From Ophiostoma sp. CBS 140.51 (lineage: Eukaryota; Ascomycota; Sordariomycetes; Ophiostomatales; Ophiostomataceae), in assembly GCA_029298735.1 (NCBI GenBank), contig JANSLP010000076.1, forward strand, positions 58,900 to 122,899: a stretch of 64,000 nt of DNA, written 5' to 3'. The translations under genes were made by a program, and so were the position numbers. Under the pieces are notes generated by a model that saw nothing but the letters and a program-made list of their open reading frames with translations, was not told the DNA's origin and did no database searches. Positions 29,801-40,734 of this stretch are shown one piece after another. Numbering within the stretch: the first letter of the stretch is position 1; every line of letters begins with the position of its first letter.

Positions 29801-32072
29801 CGACAACGAAGACGAAATGAACGACTGGCTTGCCAAGCTCAACTACGCGGCTGCTTTCCGGACGTCCGGTGTTCGCATGCGCGGTGTTGTCGGTGGCTTC
29901 TATGAGGGCCAGGATCGGCGGGCTATCCGTCGCCTTGGTTCCGATGATGGCCAGTCTGTCCAGACACCGAGCGGTGAAGTCACAATCACACGCAGCAGAA
30001 TCGACCACAAGATGGCCCACGATATCCTGGCCGCCCGTCGGGACATCATGTTCCAGAAGATGGAAGACGCGAACCAGAAGCTTGAGGAGGAAGGGAAGCG
30101 TCTCGAGGTGCAGCTGCGCAACTCGCGCCACCTGCAGATTCTAGCGCCCATCCAGCCCAAGACGCGCGAACAAATGCTGATATCGGCAGCACGGATGGAC
30201 ACGCAGCTCAAGTGGACCCGGATGACCATGTGGCGCCTCAAGTGCCACAGGGACATTCTGGAAATGGATTTGGACGACGAACGGCAGCTAAGCCTCGACC
30301 CTGACCATGCCTTGGCGAGCGGTGCTGCTTTTGCGGGCATGATTGGTGTGTCGCCCGCCACGTCGGGCATGGTGTCGATGAACAGCAACGCGATATCGTC
30401 GGCTGTTGAGAAGCCATCCCAGGCGCACTCTCAACAGGCCCAGCTCCAGCGTGAGCAGTCCAAGGCCAGCACTGTGAGCACTGTGCAGCCTCGTAGCCCG
30501 CAGTCGGCCAACCACCGCGGCTCCCTTGCCAGCGGCAGCATCGGCTCTGGCGGTCCTGGTGCCATCGCGCCCGATTCGCCCACGTCCGACGATGTTTTCC
30601 AGACGCCTCCGACCAGCGCCACCGCGGCTGCCTTTTTCCAGCACAAGCACCAGAACTCGTCCGATGTCGCTGCTGCCGGTCTCGACTTTACCAGCCTGCG
30701 CAAGGCCTCGGTGTCGAGCGCCATGTCTTCTGGTCCCTCGGTCACCGCTACGCCACCGCGCGCTGTGCGCAGCCTGAACTCCGCTCATGACAACACTCCG
30801 CAGAGCCAGCTCGCGGCTCCCACGCCTACCGGTACTGCTGCACCCAAGGAAAATGTCGACCCTAACGATGTGGATGCCGACGAGCATAGCCTTCTCCAAA
30901 AGACGGGTCTGCTTGAGTCAGTTGCTTCGAACAACAGTGGCAACACCAGCGCCACGGGCAAGAACAAGCCTGTCGGCCTAGAAGACCCTGGCAGCGTCCC
31001 CGCCGATGCGAAGCAGCAATCCTCCGCACAGGATGCTTCGCAGACGCCCCAGCATGACAAGAATAAGATTCGCCGCAGCCTGCACCGCACACTCAGAGAA
31101 GGTGCTGGCCACCTGTCTACGCGTGGCCGCAAGACCAAGGATGCATCGGCAGCGAGCGGACAGGAGGATGCGGCCGAGGAGCCCATCATCTTGGAGCGTG
31201 GCACTGGTTCGTTTGTGGTGCACGGCAAGAAGGCTTCCGTAATCACCTTTGGCGGCGATTTCCCGTCGATTCTCCCTCCCGATGAGCGACTCCGTCAGCG
31301 GAAGCAGCAGCAACAGCAACAGCAACAACAGTCACAGCAGACGCCACAGTCACAGCGCCTGCCCACTGTGCCTGACTCGTCATCATCAACCCCAGTCCCC
31401 CTTCAGGCCCAGGCAACCGGCCCGGACGATGTGAGCTTGCTGTCGTCTAGCAACGGCGGTGAGAACAGCATCAGCAACAGCGCTACGGACAACAACCTGT
31501 TTGGCATCCACAGTGACTACCGCGCGGCCATGTTCCAAGACCGTGAACGTCGTGAGTCGGCCGCCAGTGCCAGCACAGCAACTGCTCGCAGCTTCCGCGA
31601 GCTGCACCGCAAGTACTCGTCTGTGCGCGCGGCCAGCCGGTCGAGCACGGGCGGCAAGGCGCTCATCTCGGACGACGATGAGAGCGAGGCCGCTGTGAGC
31701 AACTCCGAGGGGCGGCACACGCCGCTGTCCCTGGGTCTGGACGAGGCGAACAATGACCGCGAGCGCAAGCGGAAGAAGTACCTGTCTGGTGTCGGCGAGG
31801 CCAGCGGCAGCGAGGAAGAGCGCCGTGTGGCCGCCGAGGCCAACGCTGCCAACGAGGCCGATTCAGACGACGACGACGCCAGCGACGACGGCGATGCTGT
31901 CGATGCCGACGAGTATATCAGTGTTCCTAACAGTGCCGCCACACAGGCCCAGTTCTTCACTCCCGACCCGCCTGCCTCTCCTGCACTGCCTATGCAGCCA
32001 ACCGAGAGCACAGACGCTGCCCCAGCCGAAAAGCCGAGTCCGAGCCAGAAGCTCCAGGCCGTCCAAGTCTAG
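26878..32072 (+). CDS. SYT1: Sec7-PH guanine nucleotide exchange factor, Syt1 type
   Basis: Two exons: 26878-27436 and 27505-32072, giving 1708 residues; the splice joins AAC C|CA (Pro187). The N-terminal 560 residues are low-complexity, Ser/Pro/Thr-rich, with a dozen-Gln tract at 27760-27795. A Sec7 domain lies at about 565-720 (KYLARLEEVVSRSVIGSALS, RSYMRSFKFFTDPMDMAIRK, then AELPRETQHIDRFLQAF). The Glu of PRETQ sits where the catalytic glutamic finger is expected. YFIAFSLLILHTDVFNKNNK is the hallmark of the second half. A PH domain spans about 830-970 (SPWQEWGAILTGAQLYFFRN). A helical segment follows, then a long disordered tail with a second Gln tract (31304-31330) and acidic blocks. Yeast Syt1 activates Arl1/Arf at the trans-Golgi. 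Assignment to Syt1 rather than Yel1 rests on size and domain order. Confidence 0.85.
27760..27795 (+). repeat. CAG/CAA repeat coding for about 12 Gln
   Basis: A mixed CAA/CAG tract inside exon 2 of the Sec7-PH gene encodes about 12 consecutive Gln. Interruption by CAA should slow slippage. A second, shorter tract lies at 31304-31330. Confidence 0.85.
31304..31330 (+). repeat. Second CAG/CAA tract in the Sec7-PH gene
   Basis: About 9 Gln codons followed by SQQTPQSQ, in the disordered C-terminal tail of the Sec7-PH protein. Confidence 0.8.
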
Positions 32073-35000
32073 TTGGCCCGGCGGGTCTCCTGCGGGATGC
32101 TCAGCCGGCGTTTGCTGGACTAAACGAGCCGCCTTTTTCTTACGATGATTTATACACACTCCCTTTGACTTAATTCCAGCGACTTATTGTTTTTACGCCT
32201 GTCCTTTACATTTTCATTCTTCATCCTCTTTCTGTCATTTTCATCTACACAACGGGTTACCACGGCCGTATCAACACATCGTGGGATTTCTTGTCCAGCC
32301 AGGATTTTTTTTCTTTATGCTCTTTTATTAGTCTTTTATTGTCTGCATGTATAATTAGAGCGACGGGATGGGATTGGATTGAGTGGCCTTGTGTCGGGTC
32401 TTTTTTGTTTTATTTCTTGTTTTGGGTTGTGCATTATTTTACAGCGGGTAGAAAAATATCGGTAATCATGAATCCATAAAAACTACATATAAAGAAGCAT
32501 GTTCCAATCTATCTTTCCACATGCAAAATTCCGTGACAAAGAGTGACAGTGTTGTGCCAGTGCGTAGATCTTCGTCTGAACTTGTGGTCTGTGTGATGAT
32601 AATATCAAAGCAGTGTTCCAGTACCTGATGAACATCACCACTTATATTTCGAGCGCATTTGAACAAGAGCCGCATCTTATCATATACAGTCTCAGGTGTC
32701 GAGAAATTCACTCTCTAAATGAGACCTCTTCGAAAAGGCATAAAGGCACGGATAGATCTCTGGGACGGCAAACGCAGATTTCAGGGGCCATGCAGGCAAG
32801 GCACAATATCAAAAAGAAGAAACAAAACAATTAAAGTCCTCTTCTTCACTTTAACGCGACGTCGAGACCTGGGAGCCAATAAAAGCGTTGCATCCACGAC
32901 GCAGATGCAACCCGCAGCCCATGAGAAGAAAAGAAAATCAAAACAACGCGTAAAGTGGTTTTTGCTTTTTGCACAGGGAGAACAATGTCGCGTCGCGGGC
33001 CAATCGTGTGAATCTTCAAAACGCCCACTTTTCACTTTAGCCAATCACAGCGGCCAAAGCTCCAAAAGAAGCGGTCCGCGCGCGTGGGCCGGGGCCCCAT
33101 CCAAAGCAAGCCGCCCGCAAGACAACAAAGCCAATGAACCAATGAACCAATGAACCAATCGGCGCGCGTGTGCTTTGCTGGCCTTGTGGAGTTTCGAACG
33201 AGAACAAACAATGGCGATGCTTCTGAACGAGTGCTTTCTCGTCTATTTTCCTCCCCTTTGCCTCGCGATCCTCTTTTTTGAGGTGGACTCTTCTTTGTTG
33301 TTGTTTATAATTGCCTCTTTCGTCGACAAGGTGAACGTAGACGCGCAGATGCAGTGCAAGGGAGGAGGGTAGTGTTGGTTCGTTTCGTTCGTCTCTTTTT
33401 GGTTTCGTTTCGTGAATTAATTCGCCCCTCTCTGCGTGGCGGACAGTCAGGCACAGGCACAGGTACAGGCGGCGTGACTCGATCGATCTTGAGCATCGTT
33501 TTCACAGCAGACAGACACACAATCATAAAACTTGGGATGGTGTGGAGTGTGCGAGCTGTGCGAGCTGTGTGGACGGGGGTGCTGCACTTTGATAAGTCGA
33601 GATATGTGAAAATGTGTGAAGAAGGGCAGAAAAGGCGTGGCTCCAGTCGATGGACAGTTGGCTCGTGCGGGCAAGAGCCAACAGCCTCACGGCAGCTCAC
33701 TCGCGCCTGCAGCCATTACGTCGTCTGTGAATTGCTCTTTCCCTCTTACCACCCAGCTACCCGGCCTCGTGGCTGTTAATGGACTGGAGCTGGAGCTGGA
33801 GACTGGAAGGTGCCGCCATTTAAGATCAAAACTGTAAAAACGACAAGGAAGGCACGACCAGGCCAGACCCAGTGGCCTCTCTCTTTCTCCACGCTGTCGC
33901 GCCTATGGCCGGCCCCTTGCCGGAGACAGCAAGGCGCAAAAGCAAAACAACACGAAAAAGGAACATCTCAGACAATAACAAACGGTAAAAAGGGGCGCCT
34001 TTCAGCGAACGAACGCCAGACAAGAAGCGGCGGCTTTCGCGTGTTGTGGGCCACGGCCAACTGGCATGCGCGTCAACAAAAAGATGGGCCCGCCGTAGGT
34101 GGCCGAGTTTACAGAAGGAGCGACCGCTGAAGGGGAAATGTCCTCAGGCTGCTATGCCTCGCGCCTTCCAGCGCTGTTCAGAGCTTGCTGGCCGTCAAAG
34201 ACTGTTGTGAACGGTGATGGTCAGGGGCGTTAGTCCAGTTTCGGCTACGGGTGGCTCGTGCGCCCTTCGAGCTAGTGCGAAAATACCCTCTCCTCTGTAC
34301 GTCGTACCTCTCTGCCTCTCAACACGCCTCACGCCCACTGCCCGCCCCCTCTTCGTCGCTCCTTCCCTGTGCGTTTCCCTCCTGTCCCTCTTTCCCTCCT
34401 AGTTTGCTTTAGTTCCCCTGCCACCACCAGCCAAAATCCACTTCCGCCCGCTCGCCGTCGCTGCCCTTCCCGCCCAAAGCAACCCCCAGCCCAAAGTACC
34501 TTTCTCACCCCCTTCTTTGGGTCGTTCGGTCGCTCCTTCCCTCTTCTCTCACCTCTCGACCTCTTTCCTCGTCCACGACCAACCTCCGTCCGACCACGAA
34601 CTAGGCAATTCAGTCACAACAACAATAACAAAGTCGGCCTTCTCCCTCCACCAACTCTTCTCACCACCGTTCACGCCCTCCTCTATCCTACGCGATATCG
34701 CGATACCGTGTCGCTCTCTTCCAATCCTAAACATCTTTCTCCTCCCTTCGATTGACAAACGCCCGTCGAAGTAGCCGCCCACGCACCTATTGCTATCTAC
34801 ATCATCCTAGAAACTACCGCCTCTCATTCTTCTCTTCCTGTTACCTATTGCATCTTTCTCGCCACCTATCGACCGCCTCACGACTCGACGCCGACGACTT
34901 TGTTTATCGCCCCCGATTCTGCAAGCTTCAATATCTCGACGCCCGAAATTGCGATCCTCCACGACTCCGTTACGGCAGCAAAGCATGCAGTAGAAAGCGA

Positions 35001-35196
35001 CATCACCATCTCCTAGAACCGACTCTCGCGCGGTTTCCGACTTCTTCTTCCGCCCGGATCGCAGCTCTCCTCCCCTTCTTCGGATCGTCAGGCAAGGCAA
35101 CCCCAGTCTCTGCCCGCAGCCGTAGCTCTTTCGCTGTGCACGCGTGGACGGCAAACAAGCACACTTCTCGACGACAAAGCAAACAAACAAAGCACC
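32073..35196. promoter_or_regulatory. 3.1-kb intergenic region upstream of CDH1
   Basis: The first 650 bp are AT-rich 3' UTR-like. A cluster of seven same-strand CCAAT boxes lies at 32876-33159, with a perfect ACGCGT at 32946-32951. From about 34230 to 35190 the plus strand is strongly pyrimidine-rich (a likely long CDH1 leader, possibly spliced). Open frames between 33175 and 34130 are short and low-complexity. No protein gene is supported; an unannotated transcript starting near 33200 is possible. Confidence 0.45.
32876..33159 (+). promoter_or_regulatory. Array of seven CCAAT boxes, four in an 8-bp tandem repeat
   Basis: CCAAT occurs at 32876, 33000, 33041, 33131, 33139, 33147 and 33155, all on the plus strand. 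The last four form a CCAATGAA tandem repeat ending in CCAATCGG (33131-33162). ACGCG cores are at 32864 and 32946, the latter a full ACGCGT. CCAAT is the core bound by the fungal HAP/NF-Y complex and ACGCGT is the MBF site; binding here is inferred. Confidence 0.65.
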
Positions 35197-37465
35197 ATGG
35201 CCTCCGACGCCAATAAAGATGGCGTCAGCTCAATTGCCGGCCCATCGTACGCGGACGTCCCACTACCAGCAGTCGTGTCCGATTCAGTAGTGCCGTCGCT
35301 GCCACATGCTTCATCCTCAATACTCACCGCTCCGTCGTCGTCTTCTTCCTCCGCAACACCAGCCGCAAAAGCCACTGCAACGCACGAGAGGATAGCCACC
35401 ACACCGCCACCAATGTCTGCGCCATTGCAGCCCGCATACACGCCATCTTCCTCTTCCTTGCTTCGGACGCATTTGTTTGACATTAAGCGAAACGGCAATG
35501 CGATTGACGGCACCAGCAACTCGGCACCAGGAAGCAGCACAAGAAACAACATGTCCACCGCAGCAAGGCTTGCCCGGGCAACGGCCCGCATCGGCAGCGG
35601 AAGTGGGAGTGGCAGCAACCTCGATGCGACCGTCACGGGCGGCCGCAACCGGAGTAGCAGCACAAGTGTTCTGGACGCCGACGCAGTCGACCATGCCCTG
35701 CATCGCGAGCTTGGTCGCCAGAGCTACCGCGTGCCACCACCACCACCACAACGAGAGGGAACACCCGGCGCGAGTCCGCATAGGAAGCGACAACGTATCA
35801 ACGGCGATCGGTGTGTACCCCTGCTTTCTTTATGGCTTTGCTTCGTCGAATTTACTCGAATGAACACATGCTAACTCATGCCCAGCTTCATTCCTACAAG
35901 GTCAGGGCAGGACCTGCAGGCCAGCTTCAGTCTTTTGCACGAAGACGGCTCGCCGGCGACACCTTCAAAGCAGAAGAAGCGCACACCACATGGTGATCTT
36001 CACTTCCAGAAGAGTAAGCCAACATTTACTTTTATGTTTCCACCAGAAAAACGAGCAGCCACTAACAAGCATAGCTGAGGAGGCCAATCGCACATTCTCA
36101 ACGCTGCTCCGCGCAGAGCTCTTTGAGGACTCAATACCACAGGTCACACCGCCATCCATGTCACCAGACCACACACTTCCCAGTTCTTCCCGCGTCACCA
36201 ATACCATCGACGGCACCCGCTCGCACACTCCGCCACGCACCACCAACCCCACCGCCTCTTCCGCCAGCGCAACGTCCATGACCCCCTCCACACCACACAA
36301 GAACCTCTTCTCCTACATGTCCCCCCGCCAATTCAGCCATGTCGCCGGCCACCCAACGCCATCAAGGACACCGCAAAGTCGGCATGGCCCGAACCTCGAT
36401 ACGCGCGCCGAAATCTACAGTTTGTCGCCCGTCCGCTTCGGCAGCCAGCAAATCCTCATGAGCCCGCGCCGGCAACCAAGGGCCGTTAGCAAAGTCCCTT
36501 ACAAAGTGCTAGATGCGCCAGAGCTTGCCGACGATTTCTACCTAAACCTGGTCGACTGGGGTAGTGCTAACGTCCTGGGTGTCGGTTTGGGATCAAGCGT
36601 GTACCTGTGGAATGCGCAAACTAGTAGGGTCAACAAACTCTGCACGCTGCCCGACGACGACACTGTCACCAGTGTCTCCTGGATCCAAAAGGGCACGCAT
36701 CTCGCCATCGGAACAAGTAAGGGCCTCGTCCAGATCTGGGATGCCGAGAAATCACGCCGTCTGCGTACGATGACTGGTCACACCATGCGTGTTAGTTCGC
36801 TCGCCTGGAACACACACATCCTCACGTCCGGCTCCAGAGACCGCCTCATCTACCACCGCGATGTGCGCGCCCCGGATCAGTGGTTGCGCAAGCTTGTCGG
36901 CCACAAGCAGGAGGTCTGCGGTCTTAAGTGGAACTGCGAAGACGGCCAGCTGGCCAGTGGTGGCAATGACAACAAGCTCATGGTCTGGGACAAGCTATCC
37001 GAGACCCCGCTCTGGAAGTTCTCTGACCACACGGCCGCCGTCAAGGCCATTGCCTGGTCGCCGCACCAGCGTGGTCTGCTGGCATCCGGCGGCGGTACTG
37101 CCGATCGCCGCATTATCTTCCACGATACGCTCCGCGGCACTGTTATCAACGAAATCGATACTGGCAGCCAGGTCTGCAACCTTGCCTGGTCCAAGAACTC
37201 CAACGAAATCGTGTCCACCCACGGTTACTCGCAAAACCAGATTGTCGTCTGGAAGTACCCGTCCATGACCCAAGTGGTCAGCTTGACCGGGCACACCTAC
37301 CGTGTGTTATATCTGGCCATGAGCCCCGACGGCCGCGTCGTTGTGACCGGCGCCGGTGATGAGACGCTACGCTTTTGGAACGTCTTTGGCCGCAAGCCCG
37401 GTACTCGCGAGGACAGTGACGGCAGCGGCGGCGGCCGTCTTGCCGACTGGGGCGTGATTCGGTAG
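35197..37465 (+). CDS. CDH1: APC/C activator Cdh1 (Fizzy-related)
   Basis: Three exons: 35197-35810, 35886-36013 and 36075-37465, giving 710 residues. The start ACCATGGCC is in strong context. The C-box DRFIPTR (residues 204-210) is created by the first splice, GAT CG|C TTC ATT. It is followed by SGQDLQASFSL. After the second splice come EEANRTFSTLLRAELF, and SLSPVRFGSQQILMSPRR then KVPYKVLDAPELADDFYLNL, which mark Cdh1 rather than Cdc20. Seven WD40 blades span about 415-690 (SVSWIQKGTHLAIGTSKGLV, LTSGSRDRLIYHRDVR, LASGGNDNKLMVWDK). The chain ends in Ile-Arg, the IR tail that docks on the APC/C TPR subunits. Cdh1 directs ubiquitination of mitotic cyclins and other substrates in late mitosis and G1. 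The 203 residues before the C-box are Ser/Ala-rich and unusually long (the C-box in yeast lies near residue 55). Confidence 0.93.
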
Positions 37466-38778
37466 ATCGTGGTCGATACGATACCCTTTACCCTTTTTCC
37501 CTCCTCCCTTTATGTATACACAGCATCTATTCTTGGCACAAGCATTTTCAGGCGCACGAAAGGAACGACGACGAGCGAGATCACTGCAAAGGCAAAGCGA
37601 CATCTATCCCCCTGAATAGCGATGGCCTCCCGTGGCTTTTTATCATCGTCACTCTGTTGTAATATTTTTATTGTTCGGACCTTCTGCTGCTTTACAGCTA
37701 GTTCTCGGTCGAAGTTGCTTTTTGTATTGATCTACTTGCATTAGTTTTATGGTATTCACTCGTCGCGGGTTTCTTTCTTCTTCTTTTTCGTTCTCATTCG
37801 GCAAAGTCATATATGATGATGAAGCGGGTAATCTGCATTTGTTTTTTTTCTTGTTTATTCTTGCATTGTGTAACAGGGGACAAACTAGCGTGGGTTTTTT
37901 ATGATACGCCTAAAAACTACATTATTCATACTCAAACTTTGCATTGATTTAATGTGATGTGGTGACTATATCTGCATATGAAGTCGCAATTTCTCGTGAG
38001 CTGATGACGCACAATTTGTTTTCGTGCCAATATTCATATTTTTATTTGTTATATTTATAAACTTTTGTAAAAAGTCGTAATTAGATGATCAAAACAAGAC
38101 ATAATTTTTTTTTCATAATGTTGCTTTTATTTTTTATTTTATGTATATAGACAATTCAATACATACAAGCAATTCACAAAGAATAAAAATAATCACAATC
38201 AACTGCGCGAAGTCCACAGAATAATGACCACCTGAGCGGAAATAAATATAAAACAAAACATTCCATTTGCAAACCATCATTCTATGTCAACCATCCGAGG
38301 GCCCCTAATAATATAATATCCGGGTATCAAAGTAAGGAGTGAAAGGGAAATCGTGACCACTAATAAAACAGAACAAAACGAAGGCGACAAACTATATCCA
38401 ATATCCAATAAAAAGCAAAGGCAAATAGGGGCGGGTGAAGTGAGATGAGCCTCCTCTAACAGTGTGTGAACAGTGATCTTCGGCGCCCTTCCATTCCGTC
38501 GTGTTCTTGTCATTCTGTCATCATCAAAAGGGGGAGCTAATACATGAAAAGGAAACAGGAGAAAATCAAACATGGTGTCGTGAATGTGCGTAGGTGACGT
38601 GAATTGAAAAGCAAGTACAGAAAAGGGGGTTGAAACAAAGGTACAAGGTAAACCCGGGAAGCCACAAACGTGAACAATAGCAATCCATCGACATAAAAAA
38701 AAAACCAAGAACTGCAGGCAATTCGTGCCAACCACCCCTTTAGGCGCACACGGCCATCCTCTCTACCTCAGGAACTCT
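37466..38778. other. Convergent AT-rich 3' region (CDH1 / GPC1)
   Basis: The 1.3 kb between convergent stop codons are among the most AT-rich in the window (37790-38260), with long T and A runs. This fits two 3' UTRs and a termination zone. Open frames here are short; none looks like a gene. Confidence 0.5.
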
Positions 38779-40734
38779 CTAGTTGCGGCGCCGGGCCACA
38801 TCCTTGGCACTCACATCCCAATCGGAGCCCGTAGCACCCGTCATCGTCGCTGCTGCCATGGCTTCAGCCGCGGATGCAACGCCAGGAGTCTTGGCGCCGC
38901 TGTTGGACGCGCTGTCGCTGCCGTCGTCGTTTGCATCACGGTCGAGCAGGGGAATTGCGTCGATGCTGTGGCGGCGCTCCTCGTCGTCCTCATCGTCGGT
39001 GCCACGCTCAGAAAGGGGCTCCAGGGGCGGGCTCGTCAAGTTGCTGAGGGTACCTCCGGCGTTATCGGTAGCTCCATCGCCAGCGCCAGCACTGCCCGAG
39101 CTCGCACCGCCGCCAGCACCAGAGGTGGTGCTACCCTCACCGGCCACAGACTCGAGCGAGTGCCACTTGGCCACCTCCTGCTTCATGGCCTCGAGCTCCT
39201 TTTGGAACCGCTTGCCGAACACGTCAATGTAGTACGTCGAGCCGTTGTAGATGCTCCACGTGAACACGCCCATCATGAACGCCGCGCTAGCCCAGCGATA
39301 CCGGAACCAGAGCGGGCAGGGAAGCATAGTGCACACGGCGTAGTTGTACTGGATAAACATAAAGGCCGGCTCCTGCAGCGCGTTGGGAAGTGCCAGCACA
39401 ATCTTGCCGATCCAGGTCTTGCTGTAGGAGCGGCGCAGCCACGTGAAGGAGGTCGGGCGACCGGCAGCAATCTTTTCGCGGCGGCGCACCGTGATGAAAA
39501 AGTAGTACGACAGCTGCCAGATGGCGTAGGGAAGGGTCGACCACGCCAGCATGGAAATGACATTGGCGTAGTTGCCGTATGTGCCAGGCGGTGCGTGCTG
39601 GATGGCGTAGACGGCCGGGAACCGCACCTTTTGAATTTCGGGCGAGACCAGGTGGACGATACAGTGCAGCGTCGCACACGGCATGACGTGAATGAAGAGG
39701 GACGTAACCTTGTCAAAGCTGTGGAAGACGAGCGAGTTTCGCCACATGACAATGGCCACGGCATTGTTGCCAAAGGCCAAGCAGTAGCAGGCGACAAAAA
39801 GGCGTTTCGAGCTGGGAAAGACCCAGAGACTGAGAATCAGGAGGAAGTTGACGAAATAGCAGAGATCAGCGAGGAAATAGTGGTAGCCGCGCTTGTGATA
39901 GGTGTAGAAGCGAATAGGCATAAAGTACAGGATTTGGACGGTGTACCAGAGATGCATATACTCGGGCCAGCCGCCAATCAGGTAACCGCTGATGAAAATG
40001 TTGAGGACGCCGCAAATAAAGGAGACCTTCTCGCGCAGCGTAATCACCTTTGTGTCGTTCCACTGCCGGCCGAGCTTCTCGACACTCGTGCGCATGCGCT
40101 TACGGTAGCGGTCCAGCTGCTCCTCAGCCGAGGGGACGCGGTGCCGCCACTCCTCCACCATGCGCTCGCGCGCGACAGCGCTACGGGATTTGAGGGCGTC
40201 GCGCGACTTCTTGAGCTTGCGTGTCTGCGCCGAGATACCCTTGGACAGCTTCTCGAGCTGCTGCGGCAGGGCAAAGTTGTCGAGCAGGTCGAGCACGGTT
40301 AGACGGTCCAAAGGTGGAATGTCCCAGTCTTCCTGATAGGAGCTGCTGCCAGAAAAGGACGGATGGCGCGAAGCGCCATACCGCGGACTGGAGGGGCCGG
40401 ACATGGTCGGCCCTAGGGTTGGTGTATCGGCAATCGCATGCTCAGGCAGAAGCTGTGGCGAGCCGGCAGAGGCATCAGCAGCAGCACCTGCATCGGGATT
40501 GCTACCGCCGCTGCTGCCTTCAGGTGTGAGAGCGATCTCGCTGTCGGTCAGCGTGTCCTCGGACTTGTTGATTCGGGATGTGGGTGTCGGGAGGCCGGGG
40601 GCGCTCGACAGAGCGCCAGGTTCAGGTTCCGCCATGTCGGAGAGTGTGAGTCGTCGGAATCGTTTGCGGTCGTTGTTGTTAAAAGAGACCTTGCGAAGGA
40701 CTTCTGCGCCGCGAAGAATCAAAACGTCAGCCAT
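38779..40734 (-). CDS. GPC1: Glycerophosphocholine acyltransferase
   Basis: Single exon of 651 residues from the ATG at 40734 (GCAGCCATGGCT context, MADVLILRGAEVLRKVSFNN). The frame stays open to an ATG at 41034, but the extra 100 residues come from pyrimidine-rich sequence like other leaders here, so I prefer the inner start. Residues 1-150 are Ser/Gly/Pro-rich. LDNFALPQQLEKLSKGISAQ begins a basic helical stretch, then about eight membrane spans lie between 238 and 500 (VSFICGVLNIFISGYLIGGW, MHLWYTVQILYFMPIRFYTY, FLADLCYFVNFLLILSLWVF, FDKVTSLFIHVMPCATLHCI, FTWSIYNGSTYYIDVFGKRF). This is the Gpc1 family fold (formerly DUF2838), an ER-type membrane enzyme that acylates glycerophosphocholine to lysophosphatidylcholine for phosphatidylcholine recycling. 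The C-terminal tail is Ser/Gly-rich and disordered. Confidence 0.9.
   Translation of the reverse strand: MADVLILRGAEVLRKVSFNNNDRKRFRRLTLSDMAEPEPGALSSAPGLPTPTSRINKSEDTLTDSEIALTPEGSSGGSNPDAGAAADASAGSPQLLPEHAIADTPTLGPTMSGPSSPRYGASRHPSFSGSSSYQEDWDIPPLDRLTVLDLLDNFALPQQLEKLSKGISAQTRKLKKSRDALKSRSAVARERMVEEWRHRVPSAEEQLDRYRKRMRTSVEKLGRQWNDTKVITLREKVSFICGVLNIFISGYLIGGWPEYMHLWYTVQILYFMPIRFYTYHKRGYHYFLADLCYFVNFLLILSLWVFPSSKRLFVACYCLAFGNNAVAIVMWRNSLVFHSFDKVTSLFIHVMPCATLHCIVHLVSPEIQKVRFPAVYAIQHAPPGTYGNYANVISMLAWSTLPYAIWQLSYYFFITVRRREKIAAGRPTSFTWLRRSYSKTWIGKIVLALPNALQEPAFMFIQYNYAVCTMLPCPLWFRYRWASAAFMMGVFTWSIYNGSTYYIDVFGKRFQKELEAMKQEVAKWHSLESVAGEGSTTSGAGGGASSGSAGAGDGATDNAGGTLSNLTSPPLEPLSERGTDDEDDEERRHSIDAIPLLDRDANDDGSDSASNSGAKTPGVASAAEAMAAATMTGATGSDWDVSAKDVARRRN

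Noticed and set aside
33175..33372. Short hydrophobic open frame just after the CCAAT array
   Set aside because: T-rich composition, about 53 residues from its ATG, no conserved features; more likely leader or non-coding transcript.
38725..40302. Long plus-strand open frame (about 525 codons) opposite GPC1
   Set aside because: It mirrors the GPC1 coding frame, its composition follows from GC-rich third positions on the other strand, and it shows no domain.
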